Source: CAWCTB01 sp963798275 (GTDB lineage Bacteria > Acidobacteriota > Terriglobia > Terriglobales > Acidobacteriaceae). Taken from it: a DNA stretch of 64,000 bases. The position numbers were made by a program, and so were the translations under genes. The DNA is taken from positions 23,673-87,672 of the forward strand of contig CAWCTB010000005.1 in assembly GCA_963798275.1 (NCBI GenBank). Direction: 5' to 3'. This document shows, in pieces, positions 1-12,099 of this stretch (the stretch's first letter is position 1; every line of letters starts with the position of its first letter). The notes below the pieces were generated by a model that was not told the origin of the DNA, did not search any database, and worked only from the letters and a program-made list of their open reading frames with translations.

Positions 1-183
1 AAAATTTCGCTATTTGTTCGCCCTTGACCAGGTGTATACTTCGCTGTCAGTCACTCATGCGCCTCCCCCGAAATCGACGCCAAACTGCGGCGGCGCCTGC
101 CCCACTGACCCAACGCAATTCATATCCATTAGCTCTCCCGCCGAGAAGCTGCAGCGGGAGGTAGCGACCAAGGAGCGGCATTC

Positions 184-1321
184 ATGGCAGACGAAAATGC
201 AGAGAAAAATAAAGCTATCGATCTGGCGATGTCTCAGATCGACAAGCAGTTCGGCAAGGGCTCCATCATGCGGTTGGGGAGCAAGGGGGCAGTGGTCCCT
301 ATCTCCGTCATTCCAACCGGGGCTATTTCATTCGACGCAGCACTCAGGCGTAGGCGGGGTGCCGCGGGGGCGCGTGGTCGAGATCTTCGGGCCGGAATCT
401 TCCGGCAAGACCACCATCGCGTTGCAGGTAATCGCCGAGGCGCAGAAAGCGGGAGGCATGGCGGCGTTCGTGGACGCGGAGCATGCGCTGGACCCGATCT
501 ACGCCCGGAAGCTGGGAGTGGACGTGGATAACCTGCTGGTTTCGCAGCCGGACTACGGCGAGCAGGCGTTGGAAATCGCCGAAGCACTGGTCCGCTCGAA
601 TGCCATCGATGTGCTGGTGGTGGACTCGGTGGCGGCGCTGGTGCCCAAAGCCGAACTGGACGGCGAGATGGGCGACAGCCACATGGGCCTGCAGGCGCGC
701 CTGATGTCGCAGGCCCTGCGCAAGCTGACCGGCATCGTCTCCAAGTCGAATACCTGCTTCATCTTCATCAACCAGATCCGCGAAAAGATCGGGGTGATGT
801 TTGGCAACCCCGAAACCACGACCGGCGGCCGCGCCCTGAAGTTTTATTCGTCCGTCCGTATCGATATTCGCCGCATTGCGGCCATCAAGGATGGCGACAC
901 GGTGGTGGGATCGCGCACCAAGGTGAAGATCGTGAAAAACAAGACGGCTGCGCCCTTCCGCGAGGCCGAATTCGACATCATCTACGGGGAAGGCATTTCG
1001 CGCGAAGGCGACTTGCTGGATCTCGCTGTGGCACAAAATCTGGTGGAGAAGTCGGGCTCCTGGTTCAGCTACAAGGCCGATCGCATCGGGCAGGGCCGGG
1101 AGAACGCGCGCCAGTTCCTGAAGGACAATCCCGACATCCGCGCCAAGCTGGAGGCGGAGGTTCGCAAGGCGCTGGGGCTGATCACGCCAGACGAGAGAGC
1201 CAAGGCGGCAGGCGCGGCGGCTGACGAAAAATCGAAAACGGCAGGGGCCCTTCCGGAGGTTCCGCCCGTGCTGGCGGCTGCGGCACATTCGTCGGCCAAG
1301 ACCCCGGCAGCGCGCAAGTAA
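184..1321 (+). CDS. recA: RecA recombinase (one frame break)
   Basis: RecA forms ATP-dependent filaments on single-stranded DNA for homologous recombination and stimulates LexA-type self-cleavage. The start is ATG 184, with AAGGAG at 170-175. The N-terminal oligomerisation helix is followed by Walker A GPESSGKT at about residues 69-76, the ATPase core, and an Ala/Lys-rich acidic tail. The reading frame breaks: residues 1-54 end in ISFDAAL at base 345, and GVGGVPRGR resumes one base later at 347, so base 346 is an extra A. Corrected length is 378 residues, slightly longer than the usual 340-355 because of the tail. A weak promoter (TATACT 35-40, poor -35) lies upstream; no convincing LexA box was seen. 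Family certainty is very high; the break is probably sequence error. Confidence 0.97.
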
Positions 1322-1339
1322 ATCGAGCGAGGTTGCAGG

Positions 1340-1367
1340 ACACGGGATCCCGCCTGGGGTCCCGTGT
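1340..1367 (+). terminator. Stem-loop after recA
   Basis: ACACGGGA (1340-1347) pairs exactly with TCCCGTGT (1360-1367), and CCC/GGG inside the loop can pair as well. It sits 19 bases after the recA stop and just before the next gene. No T-run follows, so it may be a Rho-assisted or processing hairpin rather than a classical intrinsic terminator. Confidence 0.45.
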
Positions 1368-1373
1368 GACGTT

Positions 1374-1974
1374 ATGCCGGCAATGACCCCCACCGACGTG
1401 ACTTTCTTCCCGTCGCCCGCGGCTTTCCGCCGGTGGCTGGAGAAGCATCATGCCAAGGCGCTGGTTCTGTGGGTTGGCTTCTACAAGAAGGACTCGGGCC
1501 GGCCAAGCATCACCTATCCGGAAGCGCTCGATGAGGCGCTTTGCTATGGATGGATCGATGGCATCCGCAAGGCCGTTGATGATGTCTAGTTACACCGTCC
1601 GCTTCACGCCACGTAAGCCGGATAGCATCTGGAGCCTGGTAAACATCCGTCACGTTGACCGGCTGACGAAACTCGGTCGCATGATGCCGCCGGGCATCGT
1701 TGCCTTCGAATCCCGCGACGAAGAGAAGTCGAAACGGTATTCGTACGAGAATCACCTGCGTAAGCTTGACGGCAGCTATGAGAAGAAGTTCCGCTCCAGG
1801 AAGAAGGCGTGGAAATTCTTCGAAGCGCAGGCGCCCTGGTATCGCCGGACGGCCAGCTGGTGGGTGACCAGTGCCAAGCGGGAAGAGACCCGTCGAAAGC
1901 GCCTGGAATTCCTGATTGAGGTATCGGACGAGCAGCAGCGTCTGCCACAGTTGACCAGCAAGAAGAAAGCTTGA
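1374..1974 (+). CDS. YdeI/OmpD-associated family protein (one frame break)
   Basis: Belongs to the YdeI/OmdA (bacteriocin-protection-like) family, small cytoplasmic proteins of unclear biochemistry. The N-terminal part shows the family signature F-x(4)-RRWLEKHHA, then LWVGFYKK and the conserved EALCYGWIDG block. The second part carries YTVRFTPRKPDSIWS and a Lys/Arg-rich C-terminus ending in KKKA. The frame breaks at about 1586, where an extra base after IRKAVDDV creates a false stop at 1587; the remaining sequence continues in the +1 frame to 1974. Corrected length is about 199 residues, the usual family size. Two ATG codons (1374, 1383) are possible and neither has a clear ribosome-binding site. 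Confidence 0.8.
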
Positions 1975-2055
1975 GGTGAGTCGTGAGGGCGATTTATCGG
2001 CCGCCATCCACAGATTCATCTCGACGGGAAGCCCGGCCTGGACTCCGCCGTCCTT

Positions 2056-2439
2056 TTAGATCTCCTGGAGCCGGCGCACGGTGCGCTCGTCCTCCACGTT
2101 ACCGGTGTTGAGCGTGGTCTTCGGTTCCAGCAACATGATGTGGGTTTCTTCTTCGGCTGATGGCAGGTGTTCGACACCGTGCGGGATGATGATGAACTCG
2201 CCCGGGTTGATCACAAACTCGCGCTCGCCTCCGTTCTGGCGCACTCGCATGCGCAGGGTACCCTTCACCACGAAGAACAATTCGTCTTCCACCTCGTGAT
2301 GGTGCCAGACGAACTCGCCCTGCAGCTTCACCAGCTTGACGTACGAATCGTTCACCTGGCCAACGATCTTAGGACTGTAGTGATCAGTGAATAGAGCAAA
2401 CTTTTGCGAGAGGCTGACCTTCTCCAGTGCCATATTCAT
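2056..2439 (-). CDS. Cupin domain protein
   Basis: Small single-domain cupin of about 128 residues. The two cupin motifs are visible: motif 1 as HHHEVEDELFFVVKG, with the metal-binding His cluster and Glu, and motif 2 as PGEFIIIPHGVEHLP. This gives a beta-barrel likely to bind one divalent metal, and the fold is used by isomerases, oxygenases and sensors alike, so substrate cannot be named. ATG 2439 is chosen; in-frame GTG 2454 and ATG 2433 are alternatives and no site has a good Shine-Dalgarno. It is divergent from the CPBP gene at 2502, and the roughly 60-base gap must hold both promoters. Confidence 0.8.
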   Translation of the reverse strand: MNMALEKVSLSQKFALFTDHYSPKIVGQVNDSYVKLVKLQGEFVWHHHEVEDELFFVVKGTLRMRVRQNGGEREFVINPGEFIIIPHGVEHLPSAEEETHIMLLEPKTTLNTGNVEDERTVRRLQEI

Positions 2440-2501
2440 GCCAGCTTGGATCACCTTGAGCCGAGGGAACGATTCTGCATTTCGTCACGTACAGCCATCT
2501 T

Positions 2502-3170
2502 ATGCACGTTGAAGAAATGGTGGTTCACCGACCAGAGAACACGACCCGCACCTGGATCGCCGTGATCTTTTGCCTGTTCGTCTTTCTGCCCATCCGGACC
2601 TTCATCCACTGGATCGCGCCGACACAGACAACAGACAGCGCCGCGCTGCGGGAAGGGCTGATCCTGGCCTGTGCCGGCGGCCTGCTGCTGTTTGTCCGCT
2701 ACGTCGAAAAGCTGCCGTTTACGTCCATTGGCATCGGCACGAGTGTGTGGTGGAAGTCGGTGCTGTGGGCGCTGGTGATGACGGCGCTATGTTTCGCCGC
2801 GGCGGGCGTAATCATTCACCTCACGAAATTCGATGGTGGGACACACGCCCACGACCTCGACCGGCTGCCACTATGGCTGGTGATGGTCATTGTGTTGCGC
2901 GCAGGATTTGTCGAGGAGTTGTTCTTCCGCGGGTATGCCATCGAACGGCTGCAGTCGCTGGGGTGGCCGCGGGCCGCTGCGGCGCTGGTTCCGTTCGTGG
3001 TTTTCGCACTGCTGCACTACAGCGGCGGCGCCATGAACGCCGTGATGGCGTTCGTTATCGGCGGCATACTGACGCTGTTCTATCTGTGGCGACGCGATCT
3101 GGTGGCCAACATGATCGCCCACTTCCTGGTGGACTTTATCGCGAACGTGGTTCCGCGGCTGGTGCGCTGA
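2502..3170 (+). CDS. CPBP-family intramembrane glutamic endopeptidase
   Basis: Multi-pass membrane protein of 222 residues in the CPBP (Rce1/Abi) family. The catalytic EExxxR motif appears as EELFFR at about residues 144-149, the second motif region holds FALLHYSGGAMN, and a third conserved His lies in MIAHFLVDF near the C-terminus. At least six hydrophobic segments are seen. Bacterial members are linked to protein or peptide processing and bacteriocin self-immunity, but the substrate here is unknown. The gene is convergent with gyrA, whose stop lies about 90 bases away. Confidence 0.85.
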   Translation: MHVEEMVVHRPENTTRTWIAVIFCLFVFLPIRTFIHWIAPTQTTDSAALREGLILACAGGLLLFVRYVEKLPFTSIGIGTSVWWKSVLWALVMTALCFAAAGVIIHLTKFDGGTHAHDLDRLPLWLVMVIVLRAGFVEELFFRGYAIERLQSLGWPRAAAALVPFVVFALLHYSGGAMNAVMAFVIGGILTLFYLWRRDLVANMIAHFLVDFIANVVPRLVR

Positions 3171-3204
3171 GCTGATTTCGTCGATTCCAGACCGGGGAGG
3201 ATTA

Positions 3205-3244
3205 TTCCCCACCCTTGCGCAACGAGCGGCGAAAGGATGGGGAA
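3205..3244. terminator. Stem-loop between convergent CPBP gene and gyrA
   Basis: TTCCCCA (3205-3211) pairs with TGGGGAA (3238-3244) across a 26-base loop, in the gap between two convergent genes. Arm 2 lies before the gyrA stop-side end, so it could serve the plus-strand transcript. No T-run follows, so the role is uncertain. Confidence 0.25.
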
Positions 3245-3260
3245 TGCACTCCGATCCAAC

Positions 3261-5924
<2,664 letters not shown>

Positions 5925-6131
5925 GAATGAGCTTTTTCAGCCGTCAGCTACACAGCCGCCAGCTTTTCCTTCCTCAGGTTGCGGCTTCGCCGCGGATCAC
6001 TGCAGAGTTTCGAAACTGACTGCGGACACCGGCCCGACTCAGGCCGCACTTTACTGGAGCCCAAAGGGGCCGCCGAATGGTGCGTAAGTGCTTGCAATGT
6101 CAGGAGTTGATCCACTCGAAGAGCACTGCTG

Positions 6132-6160
6132 ATTATAGCACAGGCACGGCACTGGGATAC
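6132..6160 (-). promoter_or_regulatory. Extended -10 promoter, probably for gyrA
   Basis: Read on the minus strand, a perfect TATAAT (plus 6132-6137) is preceded by TGC, an extended -10 (TGN-TATAAT). The -35 region around 6155-6160 is poor, as expected for extended -10 promoters. The leader to the gyrA ATG would be about 200 bases. The rest of the 325-base gap (5925-6248) contains a short CAGCCGTCAGC-type repeat near 5938 and no gene. Confidence 0.5.
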
Positions 6161-6248
6161 GCGAGCAAGTGCTTATTATTCAGTTGTTTGCGAAGACAAT
6201 GAGCATTGCGCTGAGCGAGCTGAAATCGACCCCTCTTGAGGCTGAAAT

Positions 6249-7028
6249 TCAGGGCAGAATGGCCGCCACTTTGTTGGGAACGGAATCATCTGGGGCGGGC
6301 GCGCTCTGGCGCGGAACCGCCGGAGACTTGCTGTGTGAGCGGGATTGCGCGACCGGCACTTTGAATTCGACACCCTGATCGTCGTTGATTTTGACGGTGG
6401 CTGGAACGTCGAGGTCTGCGAGCGCGATTTTTTGGGTGCGCTTGTCGAACACGTAAATGGTCTGTCCCATGATGGCGTAGTTGTTGACTTCCTGCTGGCG
6501 ACCGTCGCGAAAGACGAGGATGGTCGGAACTCCAGGCTGCGGTTCCCTCTGCTTCTCTGGTAGAACTGGGGCCGGAGACTCCTGGGTCATCTCGTCGGTT
6601 GGAATTGCCGCTCTCGCAGGGGCCTGCTCGATGATGATGTGCAGGGTTTGTTCGCTCGGGGCAGATGGGCCGGTCGGTGGACCGGAATACATGTACGGGC
6701 CGCTGGTGCCGGGGTCATATCCAGGATCGTAGGAGGGGTAGAGGTAATACGGTACGGCGCTGCCGATCCCATATCCGTAGCCGTAACCGTAGCCATTATA
6801 GCCGGGCCGGTTGCGGAACCCATGGCCATGAGGGCCGTACGGCACGTTCGATGGGCGCGCGTATCCGTAGCCATACGGGCCCAGCGACGTCACACTAGCC
6901 GGAGCGTTGGGAAGATAGGGATAAACGTGGTTCGGGATGGAGGTGGCCAGCGGAGGTATGCCGTGGATCTGCGCGGCGGCGACGCCGGTCAGAGTGGCGC
7001 ACGCGAGCAGCAGCAGCACACGACGCAT
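6249..7028 (-). CDS. Secreted Gly/Tyr/Pro-rich protein of unknown function
   Basis: Not recognised as a named family. It is 259 residues with a clear signal peptide (MRRVLLLLACATLTGVAAAQ). A low-complexity segment at about residues 45-110 is rich in Gly, Tyr and Pro (YGYGYGYGYG, YPSYDPGYDPG). A short ordered region at about residues 165-225 follows (ILVFRDGRQQEVNNYAIMGQTIY), resembling the small beta domain found in many acidobacterial secreted proteins. A basic, Ser/Pro-rich tail ends the protein. It probably sits in the periplasm or on the outer surface. It is transcribed on the same strand as the genes on both sides. Confidence 0.65.
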   Translation of the reverse strand: MRRVLLLLACATLTGVAAAQIHGIPPLATSIPNHVYPYLPNAPASVTSLGPYGYGYARPSNVPYGPHGHGFRNRPGYNGYGYGYGYGIGSAVPYYLYPSYDPGYDPGTSGPYMYSGPPTGPSAPSEQTLHIIIEQAPARAAIPTDEMTQESPAPVLPEKQREPQPGVPTILVFRDGRQQEVNNYAIMGQTIYVFDKRTQKIALADLDVPATVKINDDQGVEFKVPVAQSRSHSKSPAVPRQSAPAPDDSVPNKVAAILP

Positions 7029-7111
7029 CCGAACAGCCTGTGCATGCCGGACTGTGGAGACTCCCGCATGGGACCCTTACTTCTCTCAACCCTTTGGATG
7101 CCCGGAAGTTG

Positions 7112-8338
7112 TCATCGGATGCTGGCATGCCGAAGCTCCAGCAGTCCGTAGACATCGAGCATGGCGTTGGCGATCAACGCGCCTACGATCACCGCATTCG
7201 CGAACACCGCATAGCGAGTTTCCAGCAGGTCGATGGCGACTCCTGAGACGAACAGTATCAGAAAGGGGAGCGAAACGAACAAAAAAAGTACTCCCGATAT
7301 GTGCTCGCTTCCCAATGCGGCCACGACCAGAACGATGGCGGTGATCAAGGGTGCGGCATTGCCGAAGAAGCGGGTTCGTTTCCAGGCGGCGAACGTGATC
7401 AACGCGCCGAGCATCAGGATCAGCGGTCCCAGGCCGCTCTGCAAATAAAACTGCCCCACCAGCATGTAAATCACGCGGGAGGAAAGCTGCCGGAGCGAGA
7501 ACTCGAACCAATCGGCGTCCCGCAGGGAACTGAGGAATTCGCCGACGTGATAGCCGTACAGCATCTGCAGCAGGAGAAGCGAGACCAGGCACGCGACTGC
7601 GAAGATGGCCAATGCCGCCCAGCGGCGGACGTGACCGACCCACAGCATGAACGCGAGAGCCAGGGGCAAAAGGATCCAGAGCGAGAACTGAGCGCCGATA
7701 CAGATGGCGATGGACAGTCCAAGCAGGAGGATGCGGCGCCAATTCCACAGCACGACTTCGCGCGGGGCGTATAGCGTATGGGCGACAGCGATGGCGGTGA
7801 AAATCACGCCGAAGGCCCCCCACGCGGCGAAGACGTCGTTCTGCACCTGGCTGGTGCGGGTGATCATGAGTGGAGAAAAACAGTAGAGCGAAAGGGCGAT
7901 CAGCCCCGCGATGTTGCCGTAGAGCCTGCGCGCCACGTACCAGAGCGAGGCGCCCAGCATGACGCCGGCGAAAAGAAACGGCAGCCGGATGAGAAAGCGG
8001 TAATCGCTGAGCTGCGGGTATTTGATGGCGCCGCCGATCAGCTTGACGGGTATCCCGCCGAGTAGCGGCACCAGCGGCGAGCGCTCCGGCGAGCTGGCCA
8101 TCGCCATGTGATCGAGTTGCAGCAAGCCGTCTTCGATGTAGCTGCCTTCCATCGAGGTGATCGGAACGTGTGCCATGAACCACAGGCATTGCAGGACAAA
8201 GCAGAGCAGCAACAGCAATGCGCCCACCTGCGGCAATCCAATGCGGGGCGCAAACTTGAAAGCAGACATGGGCGAAGCTTTGTTGTAACACGCCGGAGTC
8301 GGGGAGGCGAAAAGCCACGGACGAAAAAAGGGACGCAT
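7112..8338 (-). CDS. GT39/ArnT-like integral membrane glycosyltransferase
   Basis: Polytopic membrane protein of 408 residues with about nine to ten hydrophobic helices. The first periplasmic loop (SMEGSYIEDGLLQLDHM) and the following YRFLIRLPFLFAG and ARRLYGNIAGL segments resemble the GT39/PMT_2 family, which transfers sugars from polyprenyl phosphate donors at the periplasmic face. The classical Asp-Glu pair of the first loop is not clearly present, so activity is inferred. Start ATG 8338 is preceded by a perfect AGGAGG eight bases away; an internal ATG at 8269 lacks such a site. It follows gyrB by about 40 bases and could be co-transcribed with it. Confidence 0.65.
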   Translation of the reverse strand: MRPFFRPWLFASPTPACYNKASPMSAFKFAPRIGLPQVGALLLLLCFVLQCLWFMAHVPITSMEGSYIEDGLLQLDHMAMASSPERSPLVPLLGGIPVKLIGGAIKYPQLSDYRFLIRLPFLFAGVMLGASLWYVARRLYGNIAGLIALSLYCFSPLMITRTSQVQNDVFAAWGAFGVIFTAIAVAHTLYAPREVVLWNWRRILLLGLSIAICIGAQFSLWILLPLALAFMLWVGHVRRWAALAIFAVACLVSLLLLQMLYGYHVGEFLSSLRDADWFEFSLRQLSSRVIYMLVGQFYLQSGLGPLILMLGALITFAAWKRTRFFGNAAPLITAIVLVVAALGSEHISGVLFLFVSLPFLILFVSGVAIDLLETRYAVFANAVIVGALIANAMLDVYGLLELRHASIR

Positions 8339-8376
8339 GGACGCGTCCTCCTAGCAAAACGATGTCCCAAAGCAGA

Positions 8377-11019
8377 TTAGATGTCGAGGTTTTTCACATC
8401 GAGCGCATTCTCTTCGATGAACTTGCGGCGCGCCTCGACGTCCTCACCCATCAGAGTGGTGAAGATGGTCTCCGTTTCGGTCAGGTCCTCGAGCCTCACC
8501 GACAGCAGGGTGCGGCGCTCGGGATCCATGGTGGTCTCCCAGAGTTGCGTCGAGCTCATCTCGCCCAGCCCTTTATAGCGCTGAATGGCGTAGTCTTTGC
8601 GGCCTTCGTTGAGAACGTAGTCAAACAACTCACGCACCGACTGTTTCTCGACCGTTTCCGCATCAGCTTTGCGCTTGGAGGCCTTGGGCGCCTTCTGCTC
8701 GACCTTCTCCTGGTCGGCGCGTTCGGCGTCGCTGAGCTCCTCGTTGCCGTTGGTGGCCGCCGATTTCTTCACCATCTCGATGAAGAACGGAGGCTGCATA
8801 TAGTCGGCAATCAGCTTGTACTTCGACATCATCTGCCGGTACTCAGGCATGGAGACCAGCTCCCAGTTCACCACGTGCTCGGCACCTTGCGAGTTGACGA
8901 AGGCCACTTCCCACAGGCTGTGCTCTTCTTCGAACTGCTTCTTGACTTCCTTAATGCCGCGTTCCTTGGCGATCGATTTCAGCGCTTTCTCTAGTTCGAG
9001 GATCTTCTTCGGTGGCGTCTTGCTGTCGCCTTCGAAGTCCACACGCTTTACCAGTTCGGCCCGGGGCAGCACTTCGGTGATGCGTTCATCGCGGATACGC
9101 TTGTCGACCTTGTCGAAGAAGCCGATGTAGTCGTTAAGCGTGGTCATGAACTTGGTGAGGGGCGCGCCTTCGAGGGTGGCCGCGCCTTCGCCGTAGCGAA
9201 CCACGATGCCATCGGCGGCGCGCTTCACCATCACGCGCACGAACTCGGCGTCGTTCTTGATGTACTGCTCGAACTTGCCCTTCTTGATGCGATAGAGCGG
9301 TGGCTGCGCGATGTAAACGTGGCCGCGCTTGATGAGCTCGGTCATGTGACGGAAGAAGAACGTCAGCAGCAGGGTGCGGATGTGCGAGCCGTCCACGTCG
9401 GCGTCGGTCATCAGGATAATCTTGCCGTAACGTAGCTTGGAGACGTCGAAGTCTTCCTTGCCGATGCCCGTGCCCAGGGCGGTGATCATGGCACGAATTT
9501 CTTCGTGGCCCAGCATCTTGTCGTAGCGGGCCTTCTCGACGTTGAGGATCTTTCCCTTCAGCGGCAGGATCGCCTGGAAGCGCCGGTCGCGGCCCTGCTT
9601 GGCGGTGCCGCCGGCACTTTCGCCCTCGACCAGGTAGACCTCGCAGCGATCGGGATTGCGCTCGGAGCAGTCGGCCAGCTTGCCCGGCAGACCGCCGCCA
9701 TCGAGAGCGCCCTTGCGGCGCGTGAGGTCACGGGCCTTGCGGGCAGCTTCACGGGCACGGGCCGCCTCGATCGCCTTGTTGATGATCTTTTTGGCAACCG
9801 TCGGGTTCATCTCGAAGAACGCGCCCAGGCGCTCATTCACGAAAGCCTGCACCGTGCCGGCGATGTCGGAGTTCAGCTTGCCCTTGGTCTGACCTTCGAA
9901 CTGCGGCTGCGACAGCTTCACGCTGACGACGGCCACCAGTCCTTCGCGAACATCGTCACCGGTGAGGTTCTCCTTCACGTCCTTGAAGAGTCCGAGCTGC
10001 TGGCCGGCGTTGTTGATGGTGCGGGTCAGCGAGGTGCGGAAGCCGGAAAGATGCGAGCCGCCGTCAACCGTGTTGATGTTGTTGGCGAAGCTGAACACCG
10101 TTTCGGAATAGCCGTCGTTGTACTGCAGGGCGATTTCCATGGCCACTTCGTCGCGCTCGGCTTCCATGTAAATCGGCTTGTCGTGCAGCACGGCCTTGCC
10201 GCGATTCAAGTGCTTGATGAACTCGGCAATGCCACCGTTGTACTTGAACTCGGCGCGCTTGGGTTCGCCGGTCTTGGAATCGGTGGTGCGCTCATCGGTA
10301 AGCGTGATCAGCAGGCCCTTGTTCAGGAAGGCGAGTTCACGCAGGCGCTGCGCCAGGGTGTCGTAGTTGTATTCGGTGACGGTGAAGATTTCCTTGTCGG
10401 GAACGAAGTGAACCTTGGTGCCGCGTTTCTTGGTCGCGCCGGTCTTCTTTAACTTGGTGGTGGGTTCGCCTTTGGAGTAGCTCTGTTCGTAGACTTCGCC
10501 GTCGCGCCAGATTTCCAGATCAAGCTGGTGGCTCAGTGCATTCACGCAGGACACGCCCACACCGTGCAGGCCGCCAGAGACTTTGTAGGTCGAGCTGTCG
10601 AACTTGCCGCCGGCGTGCAGCACCGTCATGACCACCTGGGCCGCGGGCAGGCGCTCGCCATCCACGTCCATTTCGCCGGTGGGGATGCCGCGGCCGTTGT
10701 CGACTACGGTGATGGAATCGTCGATATGGATGGTGACGTCGATGCGATCGGCGAAGCCGGCCAAGGCTTCGTCCACCGAGTTGTCAACCACTTCGTAGAC
10801 GAGGTGATGCAAGCCCATCTCGCCGGTTGAACCGATGTACATGGCGGGACGTTTGCGGACCGCTTCCATGCCGCCGAGCACCTTGATGGAGTCGGCGGTG
10901 TACTCGCCATCGGCGTGACCATTGCTCTTGCCGTTTTTCTGGGGCTTCGGCTCGGACGTTGCGGAATTGTCGTTATCTTCGGGGGCTGCGGCTGCAGCTT
11001 GCGAGTCTCGTGAGGACAT
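8377..11019 (-). CDS. gyrB: DNA gyrase subunit B
   Basis: ATPase subunit of DNA gyrase, 880 residues and unbroken. The GHKL ATPase domain shows EVVDNSVDEALAG, the transducer follows, and the TOPRIM domain has EGESAGG (about residue 464) and DADVDGSHIRTLL (about 540) for metal binding. The C-terminal IQRYKGLGEM block is intact. It is about 75 residues longer than E. coli GyrB: an N-terminal Ala/Gln/Asn-rich extension of some 40 residues precedes the first domain, and a charged stretch (around ADQEKVEQKAPKASKRKADAE) lies between the C-terminal blocks. Start ATG 11019 follows a GGAGCAGG ribosome-binding sequence. Confidence 0.98.
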   Translation of the reverse strand: MSSRDSQAAAAAPEDNDNSATSEPKPQKNGKSNGHADGEYTADSIKVLGGMEAVRKRPAMYIGSTGEMGLHHLVYEVVDNSVDEALAGFADRIDVTIHIDDSITVVDNGRGIPTGEMDVDGERLPAAQVVMTVLHAGGKFDSSTYKVSGGLHGVGVSCVNALSHQLDLEIWRDGEVYEQSYSKGEPTTKLKKTGATKKRGTKVHFVPDKEIFTVTEYNYDTLAQRLRELAFLNKGLLITLTDERTTDSKTGEPKRAEFKYNGGIAEFIKHLNRGKAVLHDKPIYMEAERDEVAMEIALQYNDGYSETVFSFANNINTVDGGSHLSGFRTSLTRTINNAGQQLGLFKDVKENLTGDDVREGLVAVVSVKLSQPQFEGQTKGKLNSDIAGTVQAFVNERLGAFFEMNPTVAKKIINKAIEAARAREAARKARDLTRRKGALDGGGLPGKLADCSERNPDRCEVYLVEGESAGGTAKQGRDRRFQAILPLKGKILNVEKARYDKMLGHEEIRAMITALGTGIGKEDFDVSKLRYGKIILMTDADVDGSHIRTLLLTFFFRHMTELIKRGHVYIAQPPLYRIKKGKFEQYIKNDAEFVRVMVKRAADGIVVRYGEGAATLEGAPLTKFMTTLNDYIGFFDKVDKRIRDERITEVLPRAELVKRVDFEGDSKTPPKKILELEKALKSIAKERGIKEVKKQFEEEHSLWEVAFVNSQGAEHVVNWELVSMPEYRQMMSKYKLIADYMQPPFFIEMVKKSAATNGNEELSDAERADQEKVEQKAPKASKRKADAETVEKQSVRELFDYVLNEGRKDYAIQRYKGLGEMSSTQLWETTMDPERRTLLSVRLEDLTETETIFTTLMGEDVEARRKFIEENALDVKNLDI

Positions 11020-11151
11020 CCTGCTCCATTCCGTGGCCGGCGCGCTTGCAGGCGCCAGCCCTTATCGCACAGGGATCGCAGGGGGTTACTTGATCGGTAA
11101 CCATGATGCACAAACAATTTCGACGGGTTGAAGACCTGACGATCCACAGCT

Positions 11152-11181
11152 ATTTTACCACACAGGGGTAGCTGTTTTGAA
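11152..11181 (-). promoter_or_regulatory. Candidate gyrB promoter
   Basis: Read on the minus strand, TTCAAA (plus 11176-11181) and TAAAAT (plus 11152-11157) are 18 bases apart, about 135 bases before the gyrB ATG. It is a moderate sigma-70-type match only. The rest of the 460-base gap (11020-11480) is unusually AT-rich around 11185-11225; I see no gene in it. Confidence 0.35.
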
Positions 11182-11480
11182 TGGTCTAAAATTAGGCCAA
11201 TGGTATATTTTTCATATACTTGGCCGGACGTTCAATCGATGTCTTGACCGCCCGGTGCAAGGCACCCGAGAAGCGGGCGAATCGCGCCGTCCATAGTAAC
11301 TGTATAGTAAATATGCAAAGGGATGGCGGGCCTAAGTTGCCTCGGCCTGCTGGCGGGGAAATACTCTCATTACCGCAGCGCAGTCCGTCAGCGCGACTTA
11401 TCTCAGTTGCAGTATTTCGAGACTTCTGCGGACTCAGCCGGTTGCCGACGGGCTGCGCCGCGTCTGAATAGGCGGCTAAA

Positions 11481-11873
11481 TTAGATGACCGAAGCGCAGA
11501 AGGCGCACTTGTGCGCTTCAATCGGTATATCGCTCAGGCACTGCGGGCACTTCTTCTTGTCCGGCAGCGCTTGCTTCGCGAAGCGGGCCATCAGCGCGTT
11601 CACCGGCAGGATGACGAAGTAGTACACGGCAGCCGCGATCAGCAGGAAAGAGATCAGAGCATTGAAAAAATCGCCATATAGAAATTTGGCTCCGTTGATT
11701 TCGAACAGGAAAGAGGAAAAGTCCGGTTTCCCTGCGATGGCGGCAATCAGGGGAGTGAGCAGGTCTTTTACGAATGAGGTGACCACGGCGCCAAAGGCCG
11801 CGCCGATAACCACGCCCACCGCCAGGTCGACTACGTTACCGCGTAAAACAAACTCGCGAAATCCTTTGAACAT
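11481..11873 (-). CDS. mscL: Large-conductance mechanosensitive channel MscL
   Basis: Pentameric inner-membrane channel that opens under membrane tension to release solutes during osmotic downshock. It is 130 residues. TM1 is preceded by the conserved FREFVLRGNVVDLAVGVVIG block and TM2 by ALISFLLIAAAVYYF. The cytoplasmic tail ends in a CPQC...CAFC pair, which looks like a small zinc-ribbon and is absent from E. coli MscL. AGGAGG lies directly upstream of ATG 11873. The gene stands alone, upstream of the gyrB promoter region and on the same strand. Confidence 0.95.
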   Translation of the reverse strand: MFKGFREFVLRGNVVDLAVGVVIGAAFGAVVTSFVKDLLTPLIAAIAGKPDFSSFLFEINGAKFLYGDFFNALISFLLIAAAVYYFVILPVNALMARFAKQALPDKKKCPQCLSDIPIEAHKCAFCASVI

Positions 11874-12099
11874 GATTCCTCCTGAACTAGTTAGATAATG
11901 CGCTGGTGGGACGCCCGACGATACGACGCGACACTAACTGTAGCGACTGCCCGTGACCCATGGCAAGGTGGAAGTTGCGATTCTAAGACGGTGATCCAGC
12001 GGCGGGTCTTGCAACTGGAACCCATCCCTCACGAACGCCAGGACGGTACGATGAGGAATCCCCTCAGGGGCTAACGCCCATCTCTCAGCCGGTCCTCAC

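Noticed and set aside
24..40. TTGACC at 24-29 with TATACT at 35-40 as a recA promoter pair
   Set aside because: The spacing is five bases, far too short; only the -10 could be real.
184..1321. Programmed frameshifting in recA
   Set aside because: No slippery heptamer or conserved downstream structure at base 346, and similar breaks occur in many unrelated genes.
344..1393. Long open frame on the minus strand across recA
   Set aside because: It mirrors the recA codon pattern and has no family features or ribosome-binding site; a GC-rich shadow.
7086..8357. Second long minus-strand frame over the GT39-like gene
   Set aside because: Arg/His-rich alternate frame of the hydrophobic membrane protein; the 7112-8338 frame has the membrane helices and the ribosome-binding site.
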